A stretch of DNA of 64,000 nt. Origin: Zavarzinia marina (lineage in GTDB: Bacteria > Pseudomonadota > Alphaproteobacteria > Zavarziniales > Zavarziniaceae). Location of the stretch: contig NZ_JAKGSB010000004.1 of NCBI RefSeq assembly GCF_021568905.1, positions 248,001-312,000 of the forward strand, given 5' to 3'. The notes under the pieces were generated by a model. It saw nothing but the letters and a program-made list of their open reading frames with translations, did not search any database and was not told the DNA's origin. How positions within the stretch are numbered: the first letter of the stretch is position 1; every line of letters starts with the position of its first letter. Positions 42,738 through 50,734 of this stretch are shown here, piece by piece. Both the position numbers and the translations under genes were made by a program.

Positions 42738-43538
42738 ATGCGCGCGCGTCCCCGCCACCGTCTCTTCGTCGACGCCGACATCGCCCCCTCGCTCGCCGTG
42801 CCGCTCGCCGACGGCCAGGCCCACTATCTGGCCAATGTTTTGCGCATGGCCGATGGCGACGAGGTCTGCGCCTTCAACGGCCGCGACGGCGAATGGCGCG
42901 CCGGTTTCGCCCGCCAGGGCAAGCGCGGCGGCGCCCTGATTCCGTCGGAACTTCTGGCGCCCCAGCCGTTGGAGGCCGAAACCATCCTCGCCTTCGCGCC
43001 GATCCGGGGCGCCAAGGTGGAATTCGTCGCCGAGAAGGCGACGGAACTCGGCGCCACGCGCCTTATCCCGACGCTGACCCGGCGCACCGTGATCGACAAG
43101 GCGAACCCCGCCCGCATGCGGGCCAACGCGATCGAGGCGGCGGAGCAATGCGGCCGCTCGAGCATCCCCGCGATCGAGGAGATCCGGAAACTCGACCGCG
43201 TCCTGGGCGGCTGGGATCCGGCCGTCCCCCTCTTCTTCTGTGACGAGGCGGGCGACGCGCCGCCCCTTCACGCCGCCGCCCTCGGCCTGGGCGAGGGCCC
43301 GGCCGGCGTGCTGATCGGGCCCGAAGGCGGCTTCGACGATCACGAGCGCGCTCTCCTGCGGCGCCTCTCCTTCGTCCGCCCGGTCGGTCTCGGCCGGCGC
43401 ATCCTGCGCGCCGAGACGGCGGCCATCGCCGCGCTTGCCCTGATCGAAGCGGCCCGAGTCGAAGCCACACGGGCCGAGGACACACGGGTCGAGGGGAAAC
43501 CGGCGCTTAGGCCGGACGGCGGTCCCGGACCCGCATGA
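42738..43538 (+). CDS. rsmE: 16S rRNA (uracil-1498-N3)-methyltransferase
   Basis: A 266-aa SPOUT methyltransferase. The N-terminal PUA-like part has HYLANVLRMADGDEVCAFNG; the SAM knot has FVAEKATELGATRLIPTLTR, EAAEQCGRSSIPAI, GVLIGPEGGFDDHERALLR and LGRRILRAETAAIAALALIE. Its C-terminal tail of about 27 residues (ARVEATRAEDTRVEGKPALR) is longer than usual and overlaps the convergent gene by 32 bases. Confidence 0.95.
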   Translation: MRARPRHRLFVDADIAPSLAVPLADGQAHYLANVLRMADGDEVCAFNGRDGEWRAGFARQGKRGGALIPSELLAPQPLEAETILAFAPIRGAKVEFVAEKATELGATRLIPTLTRRTVIDKANPARMRANAIEAAEQCGRSSIPAIEEIRKLDRVLGGWDPAVPLFFCDEAGDAPPLHAAALGLGEGPAGVLIGPEGGFDDHERALLRRLSFVRPVGLGRRILRAETAAIAALALIEAARVEATRAEDTRVEGKPALRPDGGPGPA

Positions 43539-44961
43539 AGGCCCCGCGCAGGCCGAGGAACAGCCCGAACCAGACCAGGATCCCGGTCAGGGCCGGGGCA
43601 TGGGCGGCCAGATCCTCCACCGGCAGCACCAGGGCGAGGGCGAGCGCGAAGATCGCGAACAGCACCGGCCGCGCGTAATCGCGCGGGACGGCGCTCTTAT
43701 CGCCGCCGGTGCGATAGATCGCATAGGTGATCCACATGGCGACCACCTGGGCCAGCAGCAGGGCGGCGCCGAAGACGTGGCCGGGCAGGACCAGCAGCAT
43801 CCCGAACAGTTTCGCCGCCTGCATCACCGGATAGAGCAGGACCCGGCGCTGCACCGGCAGGGTGTTGTAGGCATGGAACAGCAGGCGCGTCACGACCAGC
43901 ACGGCCAGCCAGATGCCGGCGGCCAGCGCCAGGCCCAGCCCGTCGAAGACGTCGCGGTCCGCGACGGCTGCAAGACAGCCGAGCAGGCCGAGAACACCGC
44001 CCCAGGCCCAGGCCCGGGGCTCCAGCGAGAAGCCCTCGAAGCGGCTCGATTCCGGCTGCACCACGGGCCTTGCCTCATGCTTGGCGGCGACGAAGTCATT
44101 CTCGAAATAGCCGATCTCGTAGATCGCCAGCATGGAGGCATAGAGCAGCGCGACGGCGACCGCCCAGAGCGGGGACGGCCCGCGTTCCGGCCAGGTGGCG
44201 AGGGCCAGCATGGGCAATTCGCGCAGCAGGCTGTTGTAGAGGACGTAGAAGCGGCCGTATTTCGCCCGCGCCGTATAGCGCATGGGGAAATAGAGCCCTT
44301 CCTCCGCCACCACCCGGGGGCCGGTCGGCGCGATCAGGAAAGGCGCGCGCACGGCATCCAGAAGATCGCGGTCGTCTTCGGAATCGGTGATGGCGACCGC
44401 CCCGGCGATCCGGTCCGCGCCGAAGATCGGGCTCAGGCCGGACAGCTTGCCCCGGCGCAGCGCGGCGAAGGAAGTCAGCGCTGGCACGCAGACCCGCCGG
44501 CACGCCGCGAACGGCGAGCCCTTCAGGAGCGGCGCGACGATGAAATCCAGCCCGAAGGAGACGATCACCACCCGTTCGGGCGCAACGCCGCGCATCAGCG
44601 CGGCAAGCGGATGGCCGGCATGGCGCGCGAACAGCGCCGGCGCCCGCCACCGCCACAACAGGATGTTCCAGGGCGCCAGCACGGTGACCAGCATGATCGC
44701 GATATAGTCGCGCACCCGATAGCCGTAGCGCCCGAGCAGCAGCCCCCAGGGCATGAAGTCCCGGACCAGCGCCAGCACGATGCTGACCAGCGGCCCCGGC
44801 CAGGCCCTGCGCAGGTATTCCTCGGTGCTGGAGGAGCCGAACAGCGCATAGTCGAAATCGAGAAAGACCAGCCCGTCGTCCGCCGCCAGGGCCGCCCGCA
44901 GCCCGGGAACGGCATCGCGCCCCGGTTGCGTGCCGTCGACGCGCAATTCTTCAGACGTCAT
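43507..44961 (-). CDS. HAD-like phosphatase fused to a UbiA-like membrane domain
   Basis: A 484-aa protein. The N-terminal part (to about residue 210) looks like a HAD hydrolase of the phosphoserine-phosphatase type: VFLDFDYALFGSSSTEEYLR (motif I, DxD), VVIVSFGLDFIVAPLL (motif II), RRGKLSGL (lysine) and VAITDSEDDRDLLDA (acid motif). The C-terminal half has about eight hydrophobic helices and the sequence YEIGYFENDFVAAKHEARPV, a degenerate form of the UbiA NDxxDxxxD motif. It may make or modify a polyprenyl product. The ATG at 44959-44961 has GGAAGG upstream. Confidence 0.8.
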   Translation of the reverse strand: MTSEELRVDGTQPGRDAVPGLRAALAADDGLVFLDFDYALFGSSSTEEYLRRAWPGPLVSIVLALVRDFMPWGLLLGRYGYRVRDYIAIMLVTVLAPWNILLWRWRAPALFARHAGHPLAALMRGVAPERVVIVSFGLDFIVAPLLKGSPFAACRRVCVPALTSFAALRRGKLSGLSPIFGADRIAGAVAITDSEDDRDLLDAVRAPFLIAPTGPRVVAEEGLYFPMRYTARAKYGRFYVLYNSLLRELPMLALATWPERGPSPLWAVAVALLYASMLAIYEIGYFENDFVAAKHEARPVVQPESSRFEGFSLEPRAWAWGGVLGLLGCLAAVADRDVFDGLGLALAAGIWLAVLVVTRLLFHAYNTLPVQRRVLLYPVMQAAKLFGMLLVLPGHVFGAALLLAQVVAMWITYAIYRTGGDKSAVPRDYARPVLFAIFALALALVLPVEDLAAHAPALTGILVWFGLFLGLRGAFMRVRDRRPA

Positions 44962-45079
44962 GCCCTTCCGGCCCCGAACGCGTATCGACACGGATTCATT
45001 CTGGATATCATGAAATGCTCAGCCTGAAAGTACCGTCCGAATATCATCTTTTGGGAGAATGGCGAACCCCGCTTGGTCG

Positions 45080-45108
45080 TTGACACGCGGCCGATGCAAT
45101 CAAAAAAT
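45080..45108 (+). promoter_or_regulatory. Candidate sigma70 promoter for lipoprotein gene
   Basis: TTGACA (45080-45085), 17 bases, AAAAAT (45103-45108): a perfect -35 with a partial -10. It lies 66 bases before the lipoprotein start in a locally AT-rich stretch. Confidence 0.5.
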
Positions 45109-45173
45109 GCAAAAGCGCGTGGATCGGCAATCGGACTGGCGCGCGGATTCGAAGATATCGGTTGGGAAACGCC

Positions 45174-45755
45174 ATGCACCGGATGGTCACCGCCCTGTTC
45201 CTGACCACATTCCTCGCCGGCTGCGGCGCAACCGGAATCGTCGCCTCGGACGATCCCATGACGAAGTTGCGGCAGGCCCGCTACCTCTATCTCGAAGCGG
45301 GGCGACCGGCGCAGGCGGAACCCCTGATCCACGATGCCATGGCCGCCTTCCAGCGGTCGGGCGACACCGCCGGCCAGGCGGAGGCCCATCGGGAATTCGC
45401 CATGTTCCTGGCGACGCCCGGTTCGGATGCCATCATCGTCAACACGGCCGCCGAACAGCCGCCCGTCCCGCCCGAGCGCCTGGCCAAGGCCCTGGCCGAG
45501 ATGCGCGAGGCGTCTCGCCTCGCGGAAAGCGCCGGGCGCTACGACATTCTGGCCGGCACCAGCCTGGGCGAGGCGCGCATCCGCTACAGGATGGGCGATA
45601 TCCCCGCCGCCTGCGCCACCCTGCACCGCAGCCTCGACGCCAGCGAGAAGTTCTCGGCGGCGCCGGCGGAGATGAGGGCCAAGGCGCCGCCGGGCTGGGA
45701 CGGCACGGGCCGATTCGTCACGGCGTTCCGCGCGGAGTTCGGCTGCCCGCCCTGA
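45174..45755 (+). CDS. Putative lipoprotein, helical repeat-like
   Basis: A 193-aa protein with a lipoprotein signal (MVTALFLTTFLAGCGATG, lipobox LAGC). The rest is helical with TPR-like spacing (KLRQARYLYLEAGRPAQAEP, LIHDAMAAFQRSGDTAGQAE, ARIRYRMGDIPAACATLHRS), suggestive of protein binding at the membrane. No family is assigned. Candidate starts are 45174 and 45183. Confidence 0.78.
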   Translation: MHRMVTALFLTTFLAGCGATGIVASDDPMTKLRQARYLYLEAGRPAQAEPLIHDAMAAFQRSGDTAGQAEAHREFAMFLATPGSDAIIVNTAAEQPPVPPERLAKALAEMREASRLAESAGRYDILAGTSLGEARIRYRMGDIPAACATLHRSLDASEKFSAAPAEMRAKAPPGWDGTGRFVTAFRAEFGCPP

Positions 45756-45832
45756 TCGGCCGCCGCCGATCGCATTCCCGCTTGCCAGGGGCTTCCCCCA
45801 TCGGTTCTGCTGAGGACCGAGGAGAAACGCCC

Positions 45833-46558
45833 ATGACACCACCCCCCAAGGCGCCACGGCCGCCCCGGCGGCTCGATTCGCTGCGCGAGATCGGCGCCGG
45901 GCTCGATCTTCTGCGCGGTGTCGCCGACAGCACGCGGCGGATGGTGCTGCCGTTCGGCGGGGCGACGCTCGCCGACCTCGGACAGGGCCGGCGCGTCGCG
46001 GTCTTGCCCGGTTTCGGGGCGGACGATCTCTCGACATCGGTGCTGCGCCGCCATCTCGCCCATCGCGGCTTCAGGGCGGAGGGCTGGCACCTGGGGCGCA
46101 ATTCCGGGGACGTGGTCGGTGCCGTGATCCGCTTCACCGAGCGGCTGTCGTTTCGCGTGGCGGCGGCGGGCCGGCCCTATGCCCTGGTCGGCTGGAGCCT
46201 CGGCGGCTATATCGCGCGGGAAGTCGCGCGCAACCGCCCCGATCTCGTCGAGCGGGTGGTGACCCTGGGCACGCCGGTCAGGGGCGGCCCGAAATACACG
46301 GTCTTCGCCCCGGTCTATCGGGCGCGCGGCCTCGACCTCGACCGGATCGAGAGCCGGATCGCGGCCCGCGAAACCGTGCCGCTGACCGTCCCGGTGACGG
46401 CGCTCTACAGCCGGCGCGACGGCATCGTCGGCTGGCGGGCCTGCCTCAGCCCGGACGAGCCCATGGTCCGCCACGAGGAGATCGCCACCAGCCATTGCGG
46501 CATGGGCTTCGCGCCCGAGGTGCTGGCGCGCGTCGCCGCGATCCTCGCCGAAGCCTGA
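45833..46558 (+). CDS. Alpha/beta hydrolase, lipase/esterase-like
   Basis: A 241-aa hydrolase. VAVLPGFGADDLSTSVLRRH is the oxyanion strand, YALVGWSLGGYIAREVARNR the nucleophile elbow with serine, TALYSRRDGIVGWRAC the acid loop and ATSHCGMGFAPEV the histidine. GAGGAG precedes the ATG by 8 bases. The pattern GWSLGG and TLGTPVRGGPKYTVF resembles triacylglycerol-lipase-type and PHA-related hydrolases. Substrate unknown. Confidence 0.88.
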   Translation: MTPPPKAPRPPRRLDSLREIGAGLDLLRGVADSTRRMVLPFGGATLADLGQGRRVAVLPGFGADDLSTSVLRRHLAHRGFRAEGWHLGRNSGDVVGAVIRFTERLSFRVAAAGRPYALVGWSLGGYIAREVARNRPDLVERVVTLGTPVRGGPKYTVFAPVYRARGLDLDRIESRIAARETVPLTVPVTALYSRRDGIVGWRACLSPDEPMVRHEEIATSHCGMGFAPEVLARVAAILAEA

Positions 46559-46658
46559 CGCCGTGCCCTGTTGCGCATGACTACCCTGCGATCCGGGTGG
46601 CTGGACAGGGTGATCGGCTTTCGGCTAGTCAACCTGACAGCTTGATGGGAGGTTGAGC

Positions 46659-48023
46659 ATGTCGGGTGTACAGGCGGCCGGGGCGCCGATCGAGGACCGG
46701 CGCCAACTGGTCGAATGGATGGCCGCCGGCGCCAAGCCCGACAAGGCCGATTGGCGGATCGGCACCGAGCACGAGAAATTCGGCTTCCGGCTCGACGGTC
46801 TCGGCCCCGTTCCCTATGCGGGCGACAACGGCATCCGCGCCATGCTCGAGGGCCTGCGACGCTTCGGCTGGCAGCCGGTGCTGGAAGGCGAGAACATCAT
46901 CGCTCTCGAGATGGACGGCGCCTCCATCAGCCTCGAACCCGGCGGCCAGTTCGAGCTGTCGGGCGCCCCGCTCGAAACCATCCATCAGACCTGCGGCGAG
47001 GTGAACACCCATCTCGAACAGGTGCAGACCGTGGCCCGCGAGCTCGGCCTCGGCTTCATCGGCCTCGGCTTCGCCCCGACCTGGAAGCGCGAGGACGTGC
47101 CGGTCATGCCCAAGGGCCGCTACGACATCATGCGCGCCTATATGCCGAAGAAGGGCAGTCTGGGCCTCGACATGATGCTGCGCACCTCGACGGTGCAGGT
47201 GAACCTCGACTTCGCCTCCGAGGCCGACATGGCGGCCAAGATGCGCGTCGCCCTGGCGCTGCAGCCGGTGGCGACCGCGCTCTTCGCCAATTCGCCCTTC
47301 ACCGAGGGCCGGCCGAACGGCTTCCAGTCCTATCGCGCCCATATCTGGTCCGATACCGATCCCGACCGCACCGGCCTGCTGCCCTTCGTCTTCGAGGACG
47401 GTTTCGGCTTCGAGCGCTATGTCGACTGGGCGCTCGACGTGCCCATGTATTTCGTCTACCGCGACGGGCGCTACATCGACGTCTCGGGCCAGTCGTTCCG
47501 CGCCTTCCTCGATGGAAAGCTGCCGGCGCTGCCGGGCGAGAAACCCCATCTGGGCGACTGGTCGGCCCATCTGACCACCCTGTTCCCCGAAGCCCGGGTG
47601 AAGCGCTACATCGAGATGCGCGGGGCCGACGGCGGGCCGTGGAAGCGGCTCTGCGCCCTGCCCGCGCTCTGGGTCGGCCTGGTCTATTGCGACGAGTCCC
47701 TTGCCGCCTGCCTCGACCTGATCCGCGACTGGACGGCGGAAGAACGCGAGGCCCTTCGCGCCGCCGTGCCGCGCCAGGGCCTCCGCGCGCCGTTCCGGGG
47801 CGGCACCGTCCTCGACATCGCGCGCCGCATGGTCGAGATCGCCGATCAGGGCCTGCGCCGCCGCGCCGCCGGCAACGGCATGGGCGGGGACGAGACCATG
47901 TTCCTCCAGGTCCTGAAGAAGACGGTGGAGACGGGCCAGAGCCCGGCGGACGAGTTGCTCGCCGCCTACGAGGGGCGCTGGCACGGCGACATCACCCGTC
48001 TCTTCGCCGAATACGCCTATTGA
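46659..48023 (+). CDS. gshA: Glutamate--cysteine ligase (class of alphaproteobacteria and plants)
   Basis: A 454-aa enzyme of the first step of glutathione synthesis. Signatures: [60 protein letters not shown], and [14 protein letters not shown]-type [20 protein letters not shown]. These are typical of the plant/alphaproteobacterial GCL family. The ATG at 46659 follows GGGAGG at a good distance; a TTG at 46653 is less likely. Confidence 0.95.
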   Translation: MSGVQAAGAPIEDRRQLVEWMAAGAKPDKADWRIGTEHEKFGFRLDGLGPVPYAGDNGIRAMLEGLRRFGWQPVLEGENIIALEMDGASISLEPGGQFELSGAPLETIHQTCGEVNTHLEQVQTVARELGLGFIGLGFAPTWKREDVPVMPKGRYDIMRAYMPKKGSLGLDMMLRTSTVQVNLDFASEADMAAKMRVALALQPVATALFANSPFTEGRPNGFQSYRAHIWSDTDPDRTGLLPFVFEDGFGFERYVDWALDVPMYFVYRDGRYIDVSGQSFRAFLDGKLPALPGEKPHLGDWSAHLTTLFPEARVKRYIEMRGADGGPWKRLCALPALWVGLVYCDESLAACLDLIRDWTAEEREALRAAVPRQGLRAPFRGGTVLDIARRMVEIADQGLRRRAAGNGMGGDETMFLQVLKKTVETGQSPADELLAAYEGRWHGDITRLFAEYAY

Positions 48024-48030
48024 GGGCGCC

Positions 48031-48621
48031 ATGGCCGGGCGGCGCATCCTGATCGTCCTCGGCCATCCCTCGGGCGGGAGCTTCTGCGCCGCCGCCGCGA
48101 GCCGCTATGCCGAAGGCGCGGCATCGGCCGGAGCCGAGATCCGGCAGCTTCGCCTCGGCGAGATCGCCTTCGATCCCATCCTCCGCGAAGGCTATCGCAG
48201 CCGCCAGCCTCTCGAGCCGGATCTGGAGGATGCCCGTGCCGCCGTCACCTGGGCGGAACACGTCGTCTTCGTCTATCCGATCTGGTGGGGCTCGGTCCCG
48301 GCACTCCTCAAGGGTTTCCTGGACCGGGTGTTCCTGCCCGGTTTCGCCTTCGCCTATCGCGAAGGCCGGCCCCTGCCCGACAGGCTGCTGAAGGGCCGGA
48401 GCGGCCGCCTGATCGTCACCATGGACACGCCCGGCTGGTTCAACTGGCTGGTCTATGGCGCCCCCGGCCACCGCATGATGACCCAGACCGTGCTGAAATT
48501 CTGCGGCATCGGTCCCGTGCGCCGCAGCGTCTTCGCCCCCGTCCGGAACTCGACGGACAAAGCCCGCGCCGCCTTCCTCGAAAAGATGGGGGCGGCGGGC
48601 GGGCGCGACGCGAAAGCCTAG
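48031..48621 (+). CDS. NAD(P)H-dependent flavodoxin-fold oxidoreductase
   Basis: A 196-aa FMN-dependent reductase of the NQO/KefF type. RILIVLGHPSGGSFCAAAAS binds FMN phosphate; HVVFVYPIWWGSVPALLKGF and LDRVFLPGFAFAYR are the family's conserved middle. It probably reduces quinones or works with a K+ efflux system; no efflux gene is present here. It follows gshA by 7 bases, a frequent partnership in thiol or electrophile defence. Confidence 0.9.
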   Translation: MAGRRILIVLGHPSGGSFCAAAASRYAEGAASAGAEIRQLRLGEIAFDPILREGYRSRQPLEPDLEDARAAVTWAEHVVFVYPIWWGSVPALLKGFLDRVFLPGFAFAYREGRPLPDRLLKGRSGRLIVTMDTPGWFNWLVYGAPGHRMMTQTVLKFCGIGPVRRSVFAPVRNSTDKARAAFLEKMGAAGGRDAKA

Positions 48622-48641
48622 ATTGATCCGTCGGGCCCGTT

Positions 48642-49586
48642 TCAGCCGGCCGGTGTCGCAGCGCCGTTCGTCGCCAGCGACCAGCCGCGCGCCGCCGCCA
48701 GACGGCCGAGACCGGCCATCATCGCATCGGCCCGCGCATCGTCCGTCGCCAGCGCGGCGGCGGGCGCCGGGCGGCCGGTGAATTCGACATAGGCGCCGGA
48801 CGGCCGCCCGCCCCAGCCCGACAGCAGATGACCGGCCAGCGCCCGCGCCGATTTTTCCGGTGAACTCACGCCCGGCACCAGCGCCCGCATCGCCGGCAAT
48901 ATGTAATGCCAGGCGAAGCGAACGGGCGCCGGGCGTTCCCGCGCCAGGCCGGTGCCCGGCATCAGGCCCGGATCGAAGGCATGGAACCGCAGGCATTCCC
49001 CTTCGTGCCGGCGCGCCATGGCGTGGGCATAGAGAATGCAGCAGAGTTTCGCGGCGGCGTAGCGGTCGGACCCCTTCGCCATGCCGGAACCCGTGGCCAG
49101 AGCCTCGACCGACGCGAAGGCGCCGCCGCGAAAGCCGAACAGGCGCGCCAGCCGGTTGCGCGGATCATGAGTGCCGCTGCCCAATGTGACCACGGCCGCC
49201 CCCGGTGCCAGGGCCGGCATCAGCAGACCGACCAGCAGCACATGGCCGAAGACGTTGGCGGCAAAGGTCTCGTCCATGCCGTCCGGCGTCAGCACCGGTG
49301 CGCCCGGCACCTGAAGCCCGGCATTGCAGACCAGGGCATCGATTCCCGATGCCGCGCCCGGCAACGTCCGCACCGCCCCGGCGAAAGCCGCCACCGAGGC
49401 GGGATCGAGCAGGTCGAGAGGCAGCACGGCCAATCGTCCCAGCGGCACCCGCGCCCGCAGCGCATCGGCCGCCTCGGGCCGCCGCGCCCCGGCGACGACC
49501 AAAGCACCGCCCTCCGCCAGCGCCGACGCCAGAAACAGCCCCATGCCCGAGGTCGCCCCCGTGACGACATGAACCGGACGCCCCAT
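48642..49586 (-). CDS. SDR family oxidoreductase (retinol dehydrogenase-like)
   Basis: A 314-aa short-chain dehydrogenase. HVVTGATSGMGLFLASALAE is the Rossmann motif, LVCNAGLQVPGAP the NAG segment and SDRYAAAKLCCILYAHAMAR the YxxxK pair. The length and pattern resemble protochlorophyllide/retinol-type SDRs. The ATG at 49584-49586 has a GGGGAGG site that is locked in a perfect hairpin (49595-49616). Substrate unknown. Confidence 0.9.
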   Translation of the reverse strand: MGRPVHVVTGATSGMGLFLASALAEGGALVVAGARRPEAADALRARVPLGRLAVLPLDLLDPASVAAFAGAVRTLPGAASGIDALVCNAGLQVPGAPVLTPDGMDETFAANVFGHVLLVGLLMPALAPGAAVVTLGSGTHDPRNRLARLFGFRGGAFASVEALATGSGMAKGSDRYAAAKLCCILYAHAMARRHEGECLRFHAFDPGLMPGTGLARERPAPVRFAWHYILPAMRALVPGVSSPEKSARALAGHLLSGWGGRPSGAYVEFTGRPAPAAALATDDARADAMMAGLGRLAAARGWSLATNGAATPAG

Positions 49587-49594
49587 CGCCGTGC

Positions 49595-49616
49595 CTCCCC
49601 GTCGTTCGACGGGGAG
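49595..49616 (-). promoter_or_regulatory. Hairpin sequestering the SDR ribosome-binding site
   Basis: In the mRNA, CTCCCCGTCG-AA-CGACGGGGAG forms a perfect 10-bp stem. Its 3' arm holds the GGGGAG part of the Shine-Dalgarno, 8 bases before the ATG. Translation would be hindered unless the hairpin is opened. Confidence 0.55.
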
Positions 49617-49632
49617 ATCATAGCAAATGCGC

Positions 49633-49709
49633 CTTCCCGGCGAAGACCGCGATCTTTCGACGGGAAGACGCCCATCCGACGAAACGCCCCGGCCTTCGCC
49701 GGGGCGACG
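49633..49709. repeat. Intergenic palindromic repeat, copy C (degenerate)
   Basis: A diverged copy of the element at 14879 and 36430: left arm CTTCCCGGCGAAGACCGCGA, right arm CCCGGCCTTCGCCGGGGCGA, with about 37 bases between. It lies between two leftward genes. Confidence 0.75.
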
Positions 49710-49725
49710 CCCCGAAAGGAGGCCG

Positions 49726-50205
49726 TCAGCGCCCGCCGAAGGCGGAGCGCGCGAACATGGCGGCGGCGACGATGGTGATGAAGGCCGCGACGGCGGCGGG
49801 AATGAAGGCGACCGCGCCCGCCCAATTGCCGGCGCCCGCCGCATTGTCCCAGGGCGAGAGGCCGCGATTGGCCGCGAAATTGGCGAACAGATAGAAGACC
49901 GTATTGGCCCAGACCGCGAAGGCGAGGATGCCGCAGATCACCTTGCGCCGCCCCTCGGTCGCCACCACCCGGTCGATCACGGCGGCGACGGCCAGCGCCA
50001 TGATGCCGTTCAGCAGGCTGCCCACATGCATGGCGCGCCAGCCGCGCTCGGTGCCCGGAAAATCGAACCGCGCGCTCGGCAGGGGATCCAGGATGAAGCC
50101 GCCGAGGGCGACGAAGCCGATCGCGAAACCGGCCAGCAGGCCGGCGATCAGGACCAGGGCACCATGGCCGGCGAGGCGGCGCGCCTCGGGTGAAAGGGCG
50201 TTCAT
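49726..50205 (-). CDS. Styrene-oxide-isomerase-like membrane protein (StyC family)
   Basis: A 159-aa protein with four hydrophobic helices. Its blocks align with styrene oxide isomerase: AGHGALVLIAGLLAG, LGGFILDPLP, FPGTERGWRAMHVGSLLNGI, and WANTVFYLFANFAANRGL. The heme-ligand histidine (H60 here), the nearby asparagine (N66) and the tyrosine (Y105) that act in the StyC enzyme are all kept. StyC rearranges epoxides to aldehydes. No styrene monooxygenase genes are visible, so its real substrate is open. GGAGGAGA precedes the ATG. Confidence 0.82.
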   Translation of the reverse strand: MNALSPEARRLAGHGALVLIAGLLAGFAIGFVALGGFILDPLPSARFDFPGTERGWRAMHVGSLLNGIMALAVAAVIDRVVATEGRRKVICGILAFAVWANTVFYLFANFAANRGLSPWDNAAGAGNWAGAVAFIPAAVAAFITIVAAAMFARSAFGGR

Positions 50206-50297
50206 GATCTCTCCTCCGCTGCCGGCCTTCATACGCGCCGGTCCGCGGGGATCATGCCACGCCTCGTTCTTCCTACCAGCCTGCCAAACGGGGGGGA

Positions 50298-50723
50298 TCA
50301 ATCCCCCGAAGAAGCCCGTCCTTCATCCGCAGATCGATATTCGATCGTCGTTCCATTCCAAATGGTTGCGCGGCGGATCACCCTCGCCCCCGCTTCACGG
50401 ACGATGATGCGATCCTCGGCAGCCCAGGAGACACGAAGGACCGCTTCGTCGTACTGGATATAGAAGGGCTCGACCCCGGTCGCGTCGGTATCGCGACCAG
50501 CCGGCATCACGGCCAGCCGCGTCGTGTTCGGCGCCGTCGCGCCACAGCCGCGCGTGGTGGCCGCGACTTTATGATGGCGATCGGGCGACGGGATCTCCGC
50601 CAGCAAGGTCGTCTCACAATCGGCGATGCCGGGACCGACGATCATCTCGCCGGACAGGGCATGAAGGACGAGGCCGAGCAAGAGCCCGGCCCCGAAGGTC
50701 ACGAGAGGGATCTTGGCGGACAC
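50298..50723 (-). CDS. Hypothetical membrane-anchored protein
   Basis: A 141-aa protein from a GTG at 50721-50723. It has an N-terminal hydrophobic segment (PLVTFGAGLLLGLVLHALSG) and a periplasmic-type domain with paired cysteines (CETTLLAEIPSPDRHHKVAA, TTRGCGATAPNTTRLAVMP). The start lies 11 bases after the tldD stop on the same strand. No family is assigned. Confidence 0.7.
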   Translation of the reverse strand: MSAKIPLVTFGAGLLLGLVLHALSGEMIVGPGIADCETTLLAEIPSPDRHHKVAATTRGCGATAPNTTRLAVMPAGRDTDATGVEPFYIQYDEAVLRVSWAAEDRIIVREAGARVIRRATIWNGTTIEYRSADEGRASSGD

Positions 50724-50734
50724 CGGCGCCCGGC

